Made by a program: the position numbers and the translations under genes
In this document: piece after piece, positions 13,422-13,437 of the stretch
Layout of the letters: each line of letters starts with the position of its first letter
Position numbering within the stretch: the first letter of the stretch is position 1
Assembly (NCBI GenBank): GCA_027023165.1
Contig: JALVWX010000066.1
Span: forward strand, 1 to 13,437
Length of the DNA: 13,437 nt
Direction: 5' to 3'
DNA from: Thermococcus sp.
Lineage (GTDB): Archaea; Methanobacteriota_B; Thermococci; Thermococcales; Thermococcaceae
The notes under the pieces: model-generated
Seen by the model: the letters and a program-made list of their open reading frames with translations, nothing else
Databases searched by the model: none
What the model was told of the DNA's origin: nothing

Positions 13422-13437
13422 AAAAAAAAAAAAAAAA
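13422..13437. other. Terminal run of 16 A
   Basis: The window ends in 16 consecutive A, preceded by a C and a shorter A run. It may be a genuine T tract upstream of the promoter on the minus strand, or a contig-end artefact. Confidence 0.6.

Overview
The window reads as a compact, AT-leaning chromosomal segment of a deep-branching, probably thermophilic Gram-negative-type bacterium. An Aquificota-like organism is my best guess. The basis is the Lys/Glu-rich protein composition, tight gene packing, a ddl-ftsQ-ftsA-ftsZ cluster without the usual complete dcw neighbours, and pilin-like genes. Taxonomy is inferred, not demonstrated. Both edges look like possible contig ends: the right edge ends in a run of 16 A and the left edge has no gene in its first 155 bases. 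I recognise 15 protein genes. I see no RNA gene, insertion sequence or CRISPR array.

Layout. (1) Positions 156-8868, minus strand, hold a ten-gene run. In transcription order these are an ElyC/YdcF-family (DUF218) membrane protein, a single-domain rhodanese, two prepilin-like proteins, ddl, ftsQ, ftsA, ftsZ, murD and an AI-2E/PerM-family membrane protein. Gaps are 3-57 bases or overlaps, so this is probably one transcription unit devoted to envelope growth and division. (2) Positions 8890-9477, plus strand, hold the GTPase engB alone. It diverges from the ElyC-like gene across only 21 bases and converges on secY with overlapping stop codons. (3) Positions 9474-13366, minus strand, hold a four-gene run: a FIST-domain sensor, a GGDEF diguanylate cyclase (4-base overlap with the FIST gene), a repressor-less biotin-protein ligase, and secY. 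A plausible extended -10 promoter with an overlapping dyad lies just upstream of the FIST gene.

How the genes fit together. Ddl makes D-Ala-D-Ala and MurD adds D-Glu to UDP-MurNAc-L-Ala, so both feed peptidoglycan precursor synthesis. FtsZ is the division ring, FtsA its membrane tether and FtsQ a divisome scaffold. The ElyC-like protein fits envelope synthesis. The prepilins need secretion and assembly machinery that is not encoded here. In the second run, FIST and GGDEF probably form a two-gene ligand-to-c-di-GMP sensing pair, while birA and secY are housekeeping genes.

Most worth a second look: the prepilin pair inside a division operon, with a Cys-rich second pilin and Asp instead of Glu at +5 in the first; the FIST-GGDEF pair, whose cyclase carries an unusual Cys cluster just after GGDEF and a degenerate inhibitory site; secY displaced from the ribosomal-protein operon; and an FtsZ with a divergent C-terminal peptide. 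I do not see a clearly new system; these are leads of moderate strength.
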